Assembly (NCBI RefSeq): GCF_002892795.1
Contig: NZ_PJMC01000006.1
Location: 62,001-126,000 of the forward strand
DNA: 64,000 bases
Origin: Arthrobacter sp. AFG20
GTDB lineage: Bacteria; Actinomycetota; Actinomycetes; Actinomycetales; Micrococcaceae
Direction of reading: 5' to 3'
The notes beneath the pieces are model-generated. The model was not told the origin of the DNA. It ran no database searches and worked only from the letters and a program-made list of their open reading frames with translations. Numbering within the stretch: the first letter of the stretch is position 1; each line of letters opens with the position of its first letter. A program made the position numbers and the translations under genes. Shown here piece after piece: positions 46,953 to 55,432 of the stretch.

Positions 46953-47909
46953 ATGCATCGTGTTGTAGCGCTCGCCTTGCCGGACGTCGTCGCCTTTGAC
47001 CTCGCCATTCCAGCGCAGGTCTTCGGCCATGAGGACGAGCGGCAACTGTACTCGTTTGCGGTCTGCGCAGCCGAACCCGGCCTGGTCCCGACCACCACCG
47101 GGTATGCCATTCACGCCGCGGAGGGGCTCGAAGCCCTGCTGTCAGCCGACACCGTCGTTGTGCCCGGGTTCAGCCCGCTTACGGACCCTCCGGCCAGCGT
47201 ATGCGACGCGCTTCGCGCGGCTGCCGGGAACGGGGCCCGGGTGGTGTCCGTCTGCACAGGGGCTTTTGCGCTGGCGGCTGCCGGACTTCTTGACGGGAAA
47301 CGCGCCACGACGCACTGGAGGAACGCCCAGCGCCTGCAAACCCTGCACCCGGCGGTCGCCGTCGACGCCGGGGTGCTGTACATCGACGAGGGACGCGTCA
47401 GCACCAGCGCCGGTGTCGCGGCAGGAATCGACCTATGCCTGCATCTGGTCCGCAGAGACTATGGCACCGAGGCAGCGAACCGCATCGCCCGCCGGATGGT
47501 TGTTGCCCCCCACCGCGAAGGCGGGCAGGCCCAGTTCATCGAGCGCCCGGTGGCCGCGCCGCTGACCCACTTCGCTGAAACTTGCGCCTGGGCCAGGCAA
47601 CATCTGGCAGAGCCGCTGACCGTCGTCGACATGGCTGCTCACGCCGGCTGGGCACCGAGCAGCTTCGCGCGGAAATTCCTGGCAGACGCGGGGACAACGC
47701 CTTTGCGCTGGCTGACCAGCCAGCGCATTGCCGAGGCCTGCCGTCTGCTCGAAACGACCGACCTGACCGTGCAGGCGGTTGCGGCCAGGACAGGCCTGGG
47801 AACGGCAGCCAACTTCCGGCTCCACTTCATGCGCGAACTCAACACCACACCCTCCAGCTACCGCCGCCTCTACCAGGGGCGGAACCGCAGCCTGACGCGG
47901 GAGGCCTAG
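46953..47909 (+). CDS. GlxA-family AraC-type transcriptional regulator
   Basis: A 318-residue regulator. It combines an N-terminal DJ-1/PfpI-like sensing domain (C101 in VVSVCTGAFALAAAGLLDGKRATTHW) with a C-terminal AraC double helix-turn-helix (DMAAHAGWAPSSFARKFLADAGTTPLRWLTSQRIAEACRLLE). It is divergent from the membrane DJ-1-like/hydrolase operon, which it likely controls. The effector is unknown. Confidence 0.9.
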   Translation: MHRVVALALPDVVAFDLAIPAQVFGHEDERQLYSFAVCAAEPGLVPTTTGYAIHAAEGLEALLSADTVVVPGFSPLTDPPASVCDALRAAAGNGARVVSVCTGAFALAAAGLLDGKRATTHWRNAQRLQTLHPAVAVDAGVLYIDEGRVSTSAGVAAGIDLCLHLVRRDYGTEAANRIARRMVVAPHREGGQAQFIERPVAAPLTHFAETCAWARQHLAEPLTVVDMAAHAGWAPSSFARKFLADAGTTPLRWLTSQRIAEACRLLETTDLTVQAVAARTGLGTAANFRLHFMRELNTTPSSYRRLYQGRNRSLTREA

Positions 47910-48011
47910 TGGCCAGGAGCACGCCCCTGAGTGCAGCGCGCCGGGTGGCACAGCGCGCAGATGGTAAGTACCGTCGTCGTAAGAACCAACGCGCAATCAG
48001 TCAGGGGCAGC

Positions 48012-49268
48012 ATGAGCAAGAGCAGCAGGAACCGGAACAAGCGCAAGGGTCCCGCTGGCACCGGAAGTCCCGCCGCACGCGGCTCTTCGCCCGCTTCCCT
48101 GAGCTCGTTCCGGGCCGGGCGGGCCGTGGACTCGCTCGCACCGGCGTTTGTCCGGTGGTTCGACGACGGTGCTCCGGGTGCTGCTGCCACCGCCCTCGAT
48201 TGCCTGGCAGCCATAGAAAGCGTCATGGGCCGGTACATGGACCGTGTGGCCGCTGCCGACCTGACACGCCTTGATCCTGTGATTCTGGCCGACGCTCTCG
48301 CTGCCGATCTCGCCGCCACAGCGGCAGTCGACGACGACGACGACCGTGGTGAGTTTGTCGTCGCCGCCGTGCACGGGTTCGTCGACTTTCTCGCGGAAAC
48401 TGACCGGTGGTCAGGCCCAGCGGAACAGCTCGCCGACGTCGTTGACCTGCTCAGCGCCCTTCTGGGGGAGACGGAAGATTGGAAGCTCGTCGACGTGCCC
48501 GTTATTTCCGACGACGACGCCCTGAAGGTCTTCTCGGGGCTCCCGCTGATCCAGCGGACCACGGCATTGCTTCAGTGGATCGGCGATGCGAAGCCAGTGA
48601 CCGGAACCGGTGCACTCCGGACGAAGGACATCGAAGCGGCGGCTGCGTGCGTCGGATTGAAAGCCAGGGGCGGCCCCAAACAGGCTGGGGTCCCGCAGGC
48701 CGGTAACGGCGGTTCGGAGCAGCCCGTGCCAACAGTCCGCAGCATGTATGAGGTGCCGCTGCTGGCGCAGGTGTGGGAGGCGCTGGCCCGCACTGAACTG
48801 ATCGAGATCGGCTCCACGAAGGCGGCGCCGTCACCGGCCACGGCCGTCTTCCTGGCCGGCGGCACCGCGGACCGGCTGGAGGAGCTGGTGTTCTTCGTCG
48901 AAGAGTTCCTCTCGGCCTCCGTGCTCCGCTACGACCCGGAACAGCCGTGGGAAGTCCTCGTTGCCGCAACGGTGGCCTCGATCCTGCTGGCGGCGGCCTC
49001 GGAGGATCCTCCGCGGAGGGACACTGTGCTGGACCCGCGGACCGGTGCGTCACCAGAGGAAAGGGCGACGGTCGAGGCGCTGAAGGCCGCGGCCATGAGC
49101 CAACTGGAAGCACTCGCCGGGCAGGGGATCCTGGCGATCGACACGCATTTCCGGGTACCGCCTGCCCTGGTCCGGTGCATAGCGAGCACGTATGAGGACG
49201 CAACGGTGCTGGAGGACCTGGGTCTGCTGGACATTCCGGACCTCGATCTGGATTCCGAGGATGCCTAG
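48012..49268 (+). CDS. Hypothetical protein with helical-repeat character
   Basis: A 418-residue cytoplasmic protein without recognised family. The start is basic (MSKSSRNRNKRKGPAG), followed by a long mostly helical, acidic region (LDCLAAIESVMGRYMDRVAAADLTRLD, DVVDLLSALLGETEDWKLVD). ATG 48012 follows CAGGGGCAGC; an upstream in-frame start at 47931 has no such site. Its stop overlaps the convergent RelA/SpoT-like gene by four bases. Confidence 0.75.
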   Translation: MSKSSRNRNKRKGPAGTGSPAARGSSPASLSSFRAGRAVDSLAPAFVRWFDDGAPGAAATALDCLAAIESVMGRYMDRVAAADLTRLDPVILADALAADLAATAAVDDDDDRGEFVVAAVHGFVDFLAETDRWSGPAEQLADVVDLLSALLGETEDWKLVDVPVISDDDALKVFSGLPLIQRTTALLQWIGDAKPVTGTGALRTKDIEAAAACVGLKARGGPKQAGVPQAGNGGSEQPVPTVRSMYEVPLLAQVWEALARTELIEIGSTKAAPSPATAVFLAGGTADRLEELVFFVEEFLSASVLRYDPEQPWEVLVAATVASILLAAASEDPPRRDTVLDPRTGASPEERATVEALKAAAMSQLEALAGQGILAIDTHFRVPPALVRCIASTYEDATVLEDLGLLDIPDLDLDSEDA

Positions 49269-50290
49269 GGAGACCCAAGCTTTTTGAGGCGAAAGCGGAG
49301 CTTTGATGCGCGAGCGGGGTCATCGCCGAGGGCTTTCGTTTCCTCTATGTACTGGTGCCCAAATTCCTTGAGGAGAAGGTCATCGACTATCCGCACGTGT
49401 CCGGCAGGAAACTTGTAGTCCATCCTTTCACGCACGAAATTCCAGTCCGCGCTGCCTATCAGGTCCACGGCTTCCTCCACCGTTGTGATGTCCACCGCGT
49501 TGAGCAAATTTACCAACCAGTCATATTGTTCTTTTTTACTTCGCGGATGGTCCGGGAGTTCGGCCACTAGAACCTCTGCCAACGCGTCCGGGGTTATGGG
49601 CTCGGCGCGGCTGCTTGCGTCGTCAGGAATACTCACGTCTTCCTGGGCAACAGCCTGATGGATTTTCACGAATTCGTTGTCTGCCAATTCAAGGAGGCCG
49701 GAAGCCAGCGTAAACGCGCGGTCGATTGCGGGCGGTATTGCACCAACAGCTTTGTACCGGATATCGTGCTCAAATTCTGCCCAAGCGTGCTGCAGAACAG
49801 TTTTCACCTGGACCTCGAAGCGCTGGCCTATACATCCGGCACATCCAGTGGGTGTGCTGTCCGCGTCTACCTCGAGGACCAGATGATGGGCCGCGTACCC
49901 GAGAACGCCCTTGTTGACCTGCTGTGCCTTCTTGTCCGTATTCTCCAAGACCCGGAACTGGCCAGTCAGGGCAGAAACAACATTGGCTACGTCGGGCTCA
50001 ATGTAAGTGATCACGCGAACGGCCAAAATGTCATCCAGGTCGTCCAACCCGTTGGGGTATTTCAGGGTGCCTTCGGACCCGATCTTGCTGAGCTTTCCCT
50101 TGACCGATTCAGAACTCTTGACACGACCTTTGACGAGGTGGTAATTGAGGCCGTCGTCCCGTAAGCGGGCCTCGATAGCCGCTTGAATTGCCGTGAGTGA
50201 GGCGGACAAGTGAGCATGCTGCTCCGTCAGCCTCGCAACGTGGGCGTCGATGGCAACACCAATTTGGGAAGTACGTTCCTGTTCAGTCAT
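49265..50290 (-). CDS. RelA/SpoT-domain nucleotide pyrophosphokinase-like protein
   Basis: A 341-residue single-synthetase-domain protein with no HD hydrolase, TGS or ACT domain. The RelA_SpoT fold is visible in KGRVKSSESVKGKLSKIG, DLDDILAVRVITYI, YAAHHLVLEVD and FEVQVKTVLQHAWAEFEHDIRYK (the EVQ and HAWAE..H signatures). A further 130-residue helical C-terminal part (SKKEQYDWLVNLLNAVD, DWNFVRERMDYKF) is unassigned. It may make (p)ppGpp or a related alarmone, or be a toxin-like synthetase. DNA is locally AT-richer. ATG 50290 chosen; ATG 50302 possible. Confidence 0.82.
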   Translation of the reverse strand: MTEQERTSQIGVAIDAHVARLTEQHAHLSASLTAIQAAIEARLRDDGLNYHLVKGRVKSSESVKGKLSKIGSEGTLKYPNGLDDLDDILAVRVITYIEPDVANVVSALTGQFRVLENTDKKAQQVNKGVLGYAAHHLVLEVDADSTPTGCAGCIGQRFEVQVKTVLQHAWAEFEHDIRYKAVGAIPPAIDRAFTLASGLLELADNEFVKIHQAVAQEDVSIPDDASSRAEPITPDALAEVLVAELPDHPRSKKEQYDWLVNLLNAVDITTVEEAVDLIGSADWNFVRERMDYKFPAGHVRIVDDLLLKEFGHQYIEETKALGDDPARASKLRFRLKKLGSP

Positions 50291-50477
50291 GCGCGCCCCC
50301 ATGTTCCCCCAACCCAGTAGGCGACAGCCTATCCAACGGCCTTCGCGCGCACTATCGGCCATACGGGAAAATTTTGAACAGGTCTCTCCTCACCACATGC
50401 CCATGCAAAAGCTAAGCATCAGTGCCAAGCTGGTTGCATCCGCATGAACCGGTAGTTTATGAAGGAGCGTTGGTGGC

Positions 50478-50903
50478 ATGCCCAAGACCGGCAAAAACGA
50501 TCACGCCCGCAAGGACGAGCTTCCGTCGACCCTGCAGCGTTCTGAGCAGAAAGCCCAGGACACTTTCGCCAAGACCTACGATTCAGCCCTTGAGTCCTAT
50601 GACGACGACGAGGGCCGGGCTGCCCGGACAGCCTTCGCGTCCTTGAAGCACAGCTATGAGAAGGTGGGCGACCACTGGGAGCCGAAGGAGAAGCGCGGCC
50701 CCTCTGACCAGCACGCGGAAGAGGGACTGGGGTCATCTGCACCCACCGCAGGCGGCGTGGACGCGAATGCCTCGAAGGGACACCTCTACAAGCGGGCCCA
50801 GGAACTGAACATCGAAGGACGTTCGAAGATGGGCAAGGACGAACTTGTCGAGGCGATCCGGAAGGCCAACGATGCCGCAACCCGGAAGGCGCGGGGGGAC
50901 TGA
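50478..50903 (+). CDS. ChaB-family protein with Rho_N-like C-terminus
   Basis: A 141-residue protein. The N-terminal half matches ChaB (DELPSTLQRSEQKAQDTFAKTYDSALESYDDDEGRAARTAFASLKHSYEKVGDHW). The C-terminus is a small nucleic-acid-binding Rho_N/SAP-like motif (GHLYKRAQELNIEGRSKMGKDELVEAIRKAN). Such combinations are common in Actinobacteria and are usually stress-induced. ATG 50478 follows GAAGGAG. Two bases separate it from the convergent next gene. Confidence 0.85.
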   Translation: MPKTGKNDHARKDELPSTLQRSEQKAQDTFAKTYDSALESYDDDEGRAARTAFASLKHSYEKVGDHWEPKEKRGPSDQHAEEGLGSSAPTAGGVDANASKGHLYKRAQELNIEGRSKMGKDELVEAIRKANDAATRKARGD

Positions 50904-50905
50904 AC

Positions 50906-51430
50906 TTACCCTTCCCTGGGGCGAAAGTATGAGGATCCCGACGGCGTGCGCTCCAGCACGCCGAAGTCGATCATGTAGCGGCGCAGCAGCACCACATCGT
51001 CGGTGTAGCTCAGCAGCCGTTCATTGACCTTTCGTTCGGAGAGTTCCTCGCCCGGTTCGAAGGTCTCGCCGGCAATCCAGGCCAGAAGCTCCCGCCGTTC
51101 CGTCTGGTTGGCCGGATACCTGTCGATCCGGCCGAGGCGCATGAAGCGCGCCACTCCGGTTTTCGGTTGGCGTTTGGGCTGCTGTGTGAGGAGGTCGTGA
51201 AAGATGGACTCGGACGCCTCCAACCCATTGCCGGCACTCCGTTCGACCAGGCCGGCGTCGAGCAGGGCGGCGATGGCCCGGTCCCGCCGTTGGCCGGGCA
51301 GCCCGGAAGAAAGGTCGTCGGGCATGGTTCCGAGGACAATGTGTGCGTAGGCGGTACGCGCGTCGCGGTTGGCGAGGGCTGCTATGACCCGCCGCCAGTG
51401 AGGCCCGCTCTGCCTGGTCTCTCTGCTCAC
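50906..51430 (-). CDS. DUF2087-domain protein
   Basis: A 174-residue protein. The C-terminal 85 residues match DUF2087, a winged-helix-like domain (ELLAWIAGETFEPGEELSERKVNERLLSYTDDVVLLRRYMIDFGVLERT). The N-terminal part (RRVIAALANRDARTAYAHIVLG) also looks like a small helical DNA-binding region. A regulatory role is plausible. GTG 51430 follows GGGAGAAG and was preferred over a much longer upstream frame. Confidence 0.78.
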   Translation of the reverse strand: MSRETRQSGPHWRRVIAALANRDARTAYAHIVLGTMPDDLSSGLPGQRRDRAIAALLDAGLVERSAGNGLEASESIFHDLLTQQPKRQPKTGVARFMRLGRIDRYPANQTERRELLAWIAGETFEPGEELSERKVNERLLSYTDDVVLLRRYMIDFGVLERTPSGSSYFRPREG

Positions 51431-51833
51431 GGAACTTCTCCCTTGTGCTCTGGTGCTTGCAGATTGTGCTCTGGCGCTGCCGGGCCGGTGCCGGGTTAGC
51501 GTTGGCGGGTGCAACAGGCAAAATCGTAGTCCGGGGCGGTTCTGGCCGAAAGGCGCCGTCGACCCCGGAGCTGAAGTGGCGCCTAAAGCCTCTGGCGCCT
51601 GGCCGTCGTCGTGATGTGGAATGGTGCTGGGATAAACACCGTGAGGATAAATCTCAATGAGCGGGCCTGAAACGGCGGAGAACAACCTGGGCTATTGCGC
51701 TGGCCGTGTTGGGCGCATGGCTTTGCAGAAAGTCATACCAATGGTCCAGGTGGCCCGCTCACCCTGAGGGGTGCTCAGCCGCCCGGGTGGGAGGCATACT
51801 TGGGATTGCCTGCCCGAGCAACGGAAGATTCTG
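51431..51833. other. Intergenic stretch between DUF2087 gene and aldo/keto reductase
   Basis: About 400 bases. A 36-codon plus-strand frame (51657-51767, MSGPETAENNLGYCAGRVGRM...) has a weak GAGGAT ribosome site and may be nothing. TGGCGCC and GGCGCC motifs repeat near 51570-51601. No clear promoter was found. Confidence 0.35.
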
Positions 51834-52673
51834 ATGACGACACACCCAGCCATACCGAATGTCACCCTGAACAACGGCGTCAAGGTCCCGCAGCTCGGCT
51901 TCGGCGTCTTCCAAGTTCCGCCGGAGGAGACCCAGCGCATTGTCGAGGACGCCCTGGAAGCCGGCTACCGCCACATCGACACGGCCGCGGCGTACCGGAA
52001 CGAGGCCGCCGTCGGCGCCGCCATCACTGCCTCGGGCATTCCGCGTGAGGACATCTTCCTCACCACCAAGCTGCGCAACGGCGAGCAGGGCGTGGCCCAG
52101 GAAGCCTTCCAGAACAGCCGCCAGGCCTTGGGCGTCGACTACATTGACCTGTACCTGATCCACTGGCCGGTGCCATCCCGAAACCTTTTTACCGACGCAT
52201 GGAAGGCGATGGAGAAGCTGCACGCCAGCGGCGAGATCCGCGCGATCGGTGTGTCCAACTTCCTGGCGGACCATCTGGAAGCACTCCTCCAGAGCGCGGA
52301 CGTCATTCCGGCGGTCAACCAGTTTGAGCTGCACCCGACGTTCCAGCAGTCTGAACTGGCGGCGAAGAGCCGTTCCCTGGGCATTGCCGTGGAGGCGTAC
52401 AGCCCGCTGGGCCAGGGCGCTGATCTGGAGGCCGGGGCTGTGACATCCGTTGCCGGCAAGTACGGCGTCACCCCTGCCCAGGTGGTGCTGGCATGGCACC
52501 TCGTCCAAGGCACCATCGTCATTCCCAAGTCGGCCAACAGCGGCCGCATGCGGGACAACCTGGCCGCCGTCGGCGTCGTACTGACGCCTGAAGAGATAGC
52601 CGACATCACGGGGCTCGAAGCCGGTGCCCGCATCGGTTCTGATCCTGCCGTCGCCGCCCACAGCCAGATGTAA
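51834..52673 (+). CDS. Aldo/keto reductase
   Basis: NADPH-dependent carbonyl reductase of 279 residues, probably a 2,5-diketo-D-gluconate reductase-type enzyme. Seen are GYRHIDTAAAYRNE (catalytic Asp/Tyr), TTKLRNGE (Lys), YLIHWPVP (His), AIGVSNF and IVIPKSANSGRMRDNL for cofactor binding. ATG 51834 follows GGAAGATTC. Its last 21 bases are duplicated immediately after the stop. Confidence 0.92.
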   Translation: MTTHPAIPNVTLNNGVKVPQLGFGVFQVPPEETQRIVEDALEAGYRHIDTAAAYRNEAAVGAAITASGIPREDIFLTTKLRNGEQGVAQEAFQNSRQALGVDYIDLYLIHWPVPSRNLFTDAWKAMEKLHASGEIRAIGVSNFLADHLEALLQSADVIPAVNQFELHPTFQQSELAAKSRSLGIAVEAYSPLGQGADLEAGAVTSVAGKYGVTPAQVVLAWHLVQGTIVIPKSANSGRMRDNLAAVGVVLTPEEIADITGLEAGARIGSDPAVAAHSQM

Positions 52674-52694
52674 GCCGCCCACAGCCAGATGTAA
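52653..52694 (+). repeat. Perfect 21-bp tandem duplication at the reductase stop
   Basis: GCCGCCCACAGCCAGATGTA plus A occurs at 52653-52673 and again at 52674-52694. The first copy contains the last six codons and stop; the second leads directly into the GGGGACC ribosome site of the next gene. This looks like a recent slippage event. Confidence 0.95.
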
Positions 52695-52703
52695 GGGGAC
52701 CCG

Positions 52704-53216
52704 ATGAAATCCAATGAACTGTTGCTGGACGCCTTTGGCCGTGTGCGGGAAATCGTGGACGTCACACTCGACGGGCTCGACGACGGAACTCTGGTCCGCC
52801 GGTCCGCGGGCAACGGGAACTCCATCGCTTGGCTGATCTGGCACCTCAGCCGGGTAGAGGATACGCAGGTTGCGTCCGCTGCCGGTCTGCCCCAGGTCTG
52901 GACCTCGCAGGGCTTTGCCGGCCGTTTTGGGTTGCCGCTTCCCGAACATGACACCGGCTACGGCCATTCGTCAGACAACGTCGACGCCGTTCGGGCCCCG
53001 GCGGAGCTGCTCGCCGACTACTACGAGGCGGTCCACCGGCAGACAGTGGAGGTTCTTAACAGCCTTGGCGACGATGACCTTGACCGGGTCGTTGATACCC
53101 GCTGGGACCCGCCGGTCACTTTCGGCGTCCGGCTGGTCAGCACGGTTGCCGACTGCCTTCAGCACGTGGGGCAGGCCGCATACGCCAGGGGCCTGAAAGA
53201 CGGCGGACGGGCCTAG
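52704..53216 (+). CDS. DinB-like (DUF664) protein
   Basis: A 170-residue four-helix-bundle protein with NSIAWLIWHLSRVEDTQV and DCLQHVGQAAYARG. The histidines in WHLSRVED and LQHVGQ match metal ligands of DinB/DUF664 proteins, many of which are mycothiol-dependent transferases in Actinobacteria. The substrate is unknown. ATG 52704 follows AAGGGGACCCG and it is close behind the aldo/keto reductase. Confidence 0.85.
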   Translation: MKSNELLLDAFGRVREIVDVTLDGLDDGTLVRRSAGNGNSIAWLIWHLSRVEDTQVASAAGLPQVWTSQGFAGRFGLPLPEHDTGYGHSSDNVDAVRAPAELLADYYEAVHRQTVEVLNSLGDDDLDRVVDTRWDPPVTFGVRLVSTVADCLQHVGQAAYARGLKDGGRA

Positions 53217-53296
53217 CAGTCCGGGGTCCACGCGGTCCCCTTGCTTGGCGGTGCGGTTCAGAGGAGGATAAGCGGCAAAAACTCCAGGAGGCCGTG

Positions 53297-54271
53297 ATGA
53301 CCCAGCTTGGCAAGTTTGAGAAGTACCTGATCGAGGAATTTTTCGACGACTACCGTGCCGGGGCCATGAGCCAGCACACCTTCACCCGCCGGGTGGCGTT
53401 CATCACCGGCAGCATGGCTGCCGCCTCCGCCGCGATGCTCCTGGTCGGCTGCTCCCCGCAGGAAGTTCCGCGCAGCACCGATCCCATGCCCACTCCCAAC
53501 CCGACGTCCGGCTCCGCGACAGGCACTGCCTCCGGAGGCGCCGTTCCGGGGGCGAAGAGCCCGCTGTCTGTTCCCGAGGGGACAGCCGGAATTACGACGT
53601 CGACAGTGAAGTTCCCGTCCGGCGGCACCGAGATCAGTGGTTACCTCGCCCGGCCCGAAGCCGGGAAGCCCGGCCCCGCCGTCCTGGTCTGCCATGAGAA
53701 CCGCGGGCTGACTCCCCACATCCAGGACGTGGCCCGGCGCTTCGCTAAGGAAGGGTATGCGGCCCTGGCGATTGACCTGCTGAGCAGGGAAGGCGGCACG
53801 CCGAGCCTGGACCGGGATGCCGTTCCGGGAGCCTTGACGCAGGCCGGCGCGCAGCGGCACGTGGCGGACTTTTCGGCGGGATTCGACTACCTGCAGAAGC
53901 AGGCCTTCGTGGAACAGGGCCGGATCGCCATGACCGGCTACTGCTTCGGCGGGGGCATCACCTGGCAGTCGGCGGTGGAGATTACGGGACTCAAGGCGAC
54001 GTCTGCCTTCTACGGTCCGGCGCCCGACCTGGATAAGGTGCCGTCCCTCAAGCCCGCGGTCTTCGGTGTCTACGCTGAACTCGACGACCGGATCACCGGA
54101 CCCATGCCGCAACTCCGGGATGCCCTGGCGGCCACCAGCGTGCGCAACCAGCTCAAGGTTTATCCCGGCGTCGACCATGCCTTTCACAACGACACAGGCG
54201 ACCGCTACAACGAGCAGCAGGCTACGGCCGCCTGGAACGACACGCTGGCATGGTTCAAGAAGTACGTCTAG
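53297..54271 (+). CDS. Dienelactone-hydrolase-family protein, probably exported
   Basis: A 324-residue alpha/beta hydrolase. A 24-residue polar leader is followed by a twin-arginine-like segment (HTFTRRVAF), a hydrophobic stretch and a lipobox-like LLVGC, suggesting a Tat-exported lipoprotein. The hydrolase has PAVLVCHENRGLTPHIQDVARR, nucleophile cysteine in MTGYCFGGG, and catalytic His in DHAFHND. ATG 53297 follows AGGAGG. The natural substrate is unknown. Confidence 0.85.
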   Translation: MTQLGKFEKYLIEEFFDDYRAGAMSQHTFTRRVAFITGSMAAASAAMLLVGCSPQEVPRSTDPMPTPNPTSGSATGTASGGAVPGAKSPLSVPEGTAGITTSTVKFPSGGTEISGYLARPEAGKPGPAVLVCHENRGLTPHIQDVARRFAKEGYAALAIDLLSREGGTPSLDRDAVPGALTQAGAQRHVADFSAGFDYLQKQAFVEQGRIAMTGYCFGGGITWQSAVEITGLKATSAFYGPAPDLDKVPSLKPAVFGVYAELDDRITGPMPQLRDALAATSVRNQLKVYPGVDHAFHNDTGDRYNEQQATAAWNDTLAWFKKYV

Positions 54272-54278
54272 CGGTCGC

Positions 54279-54875
54279 CTAGCCCACGTCCTGGCCCCCG
54301 GCGTCCTGGCCCGCGCTGTCCTGGCCCGCGGCGTTTCCGGCGTCCGGGCCGGAGGCGTCGCCGGCCAGGGTCTTTTGGCGCCGGTACACCTGGATCGCGA
54401 TGGCTGTCGGAATGACGGCCAGGGCGACGGCCCGCATCCAGGGGCGGTCCAGGACGTGGCCGGTGACGGAGTCGAGGGAGACGCTGCCCGGCCCGCCAAT
54501 CGTGAAGGATGCCGCCGCAAGTCCCAGGACGGCCGGGTATTCCAGGCCGCCTTCCGTGGCGAAGAAGCCGTTCGGGGCGTGCACGCTGGCCGCAACGCCC
54601 ATCGTCGTGGCAGCAGCCGCCCCGGCAGCCGGAGTGCCGAGGCCCAGCGCGAGGGCAAGGCCGGCACCCGCTTCGCCGAGTCCGGCCATGACCGCGCTTG
54701 GCTTCGCCGGCCGGAACCCCATGGCGTGCATGCCCTTGCTGGTGCCCTCGATCCCGCCACCGCCGAACCAGCCGAATAGCTTCTGGGTGCCGTGGGCAAC
54801 AAGGACGCTGCCCAGGCCCACGCGGAAAATGGTCTGTGCTGCAGTGGCGGCGACTGGGCTGATCGTGCGGCTCAT
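54279..54875 (-). CDS. DoxX-family membrane protein
   Basis: A 198-residue protein with four predicted helices. It begins TAAQTIFRVGLGSVLVAHGTQKLFGWFGG, the characteristic DoxX start, followed by MAGLGEAGAGLALALGLG. The tail (GPDAGNAAGQDSAGQDAGGQD) is low-complexity and polar. DoxX proteins are linked to thiol and redox homeostasis in Actinobacteria. The ATG follows AGGAGGATTC. It is convergent with the dienelactone hydrolase gene. Confidence 0.9.
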   Translation of the reverse strand: MSRTISPVAATAAQTIFRVGLGSVLVAHGTQKLFGWFGGGGIEGTSKGMHAMGFRPAKPSAVMAGLGEAGAGLALALGLGTPAAGAAAATTMGVAASVHAPNGFFATEGGLEYPAVLGLAAASFTIGGPGSVSLDSVTGHVLDRPWMRAVALAVIPTAIAIQVYRRQKTLAGDASGPDAGNAAGQDSAGQDAGGQDVG

Positions 54876-54938
54876 GTGAATCCTCCTGTAAACGGTTCAG
54901 CCGTTCGGCTGCTCTTCAGGCGATCTTGTCCGACGATT

Positions 54939-55307
54939 CTACGTCCGGGGGAGATGCCCCTGGCGCCCGGCTTCACGCACTAACAGCCGGATGTTTGCGT
55001 ACAGCACTGCCCGCACCGCGTCGGGCTCCAGCCGCTGCCCGCGCCGGACGCGGGATTCCAGTTCCTTGCAGCACCGCTCCAGCCGCAGGGCTCCGGCCAT
55101 GGCGGACGTCGCCCTGAGGCTGACGACGGCGTCAGCGGCCATCCGCGCGTCGCCGCTGGCCAGGGCGCGGAGGATCTTTGATGCCCGGTCCGGCAACATC
55201 TGCAGGTAGTCATCGATGAAGGCCTCGGCGAAGGCCGGGCCCACCTCGGCGGCAAGGACCTGCAGCGGGCCGGCGTCCAGGACGGGGATGTCTTCTATGC
55301 CGGTCAC
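54939..55307 (-). CDS. Degenerate Hpt-domain protein
   Basis: A 122-residue four-helix protein resembling histidine-phosphotransfer (Hpt) domains: FAEAFIDDYLQMLPDRASKILRALASGDARMAADAVVSLRATSAMAGA. The conserved HxLKGxxxxxGA stretch appears as VSLRATSAMAGA, so the phosphorylated histidine is V62, and Lys/Gly are Arg/Ala. It cannot carry phosphate there and may act as a binding partner instead. GTG 55307 is the start; the ribosome site is weak. No kinase is adjacent. Confidence 0.72.
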   Translation of the reverse strand: MTGIEDIPVLDAGPLQVLAAEVGPAFAEAFIDDYLQMLPDRASKILRALASGDARMAADAVVSLRATSAMAGALRLERCCKELESRVRRGQRLEPDAVRAVLYANIRLLVREAGRQGHLPRT

Positions 55308-55432
55308 ATCGCACCGCCTGCTGTCCGTCGCATGTCAAGCCCATCCGTTCATGCCGCGACCTTGCTGCGCGGCTTACCGGACACTTTCCCGCGGGGACCT
55401 CAAGACAGGAGAAACTTTTGCCGATGTTCGGA

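Noticed and set aside
52653-52694. Phage attachment site
   Set aside because: A 21-bp tandem duplication without intervening DNA, tRNA or integrase is better explained by slippage.
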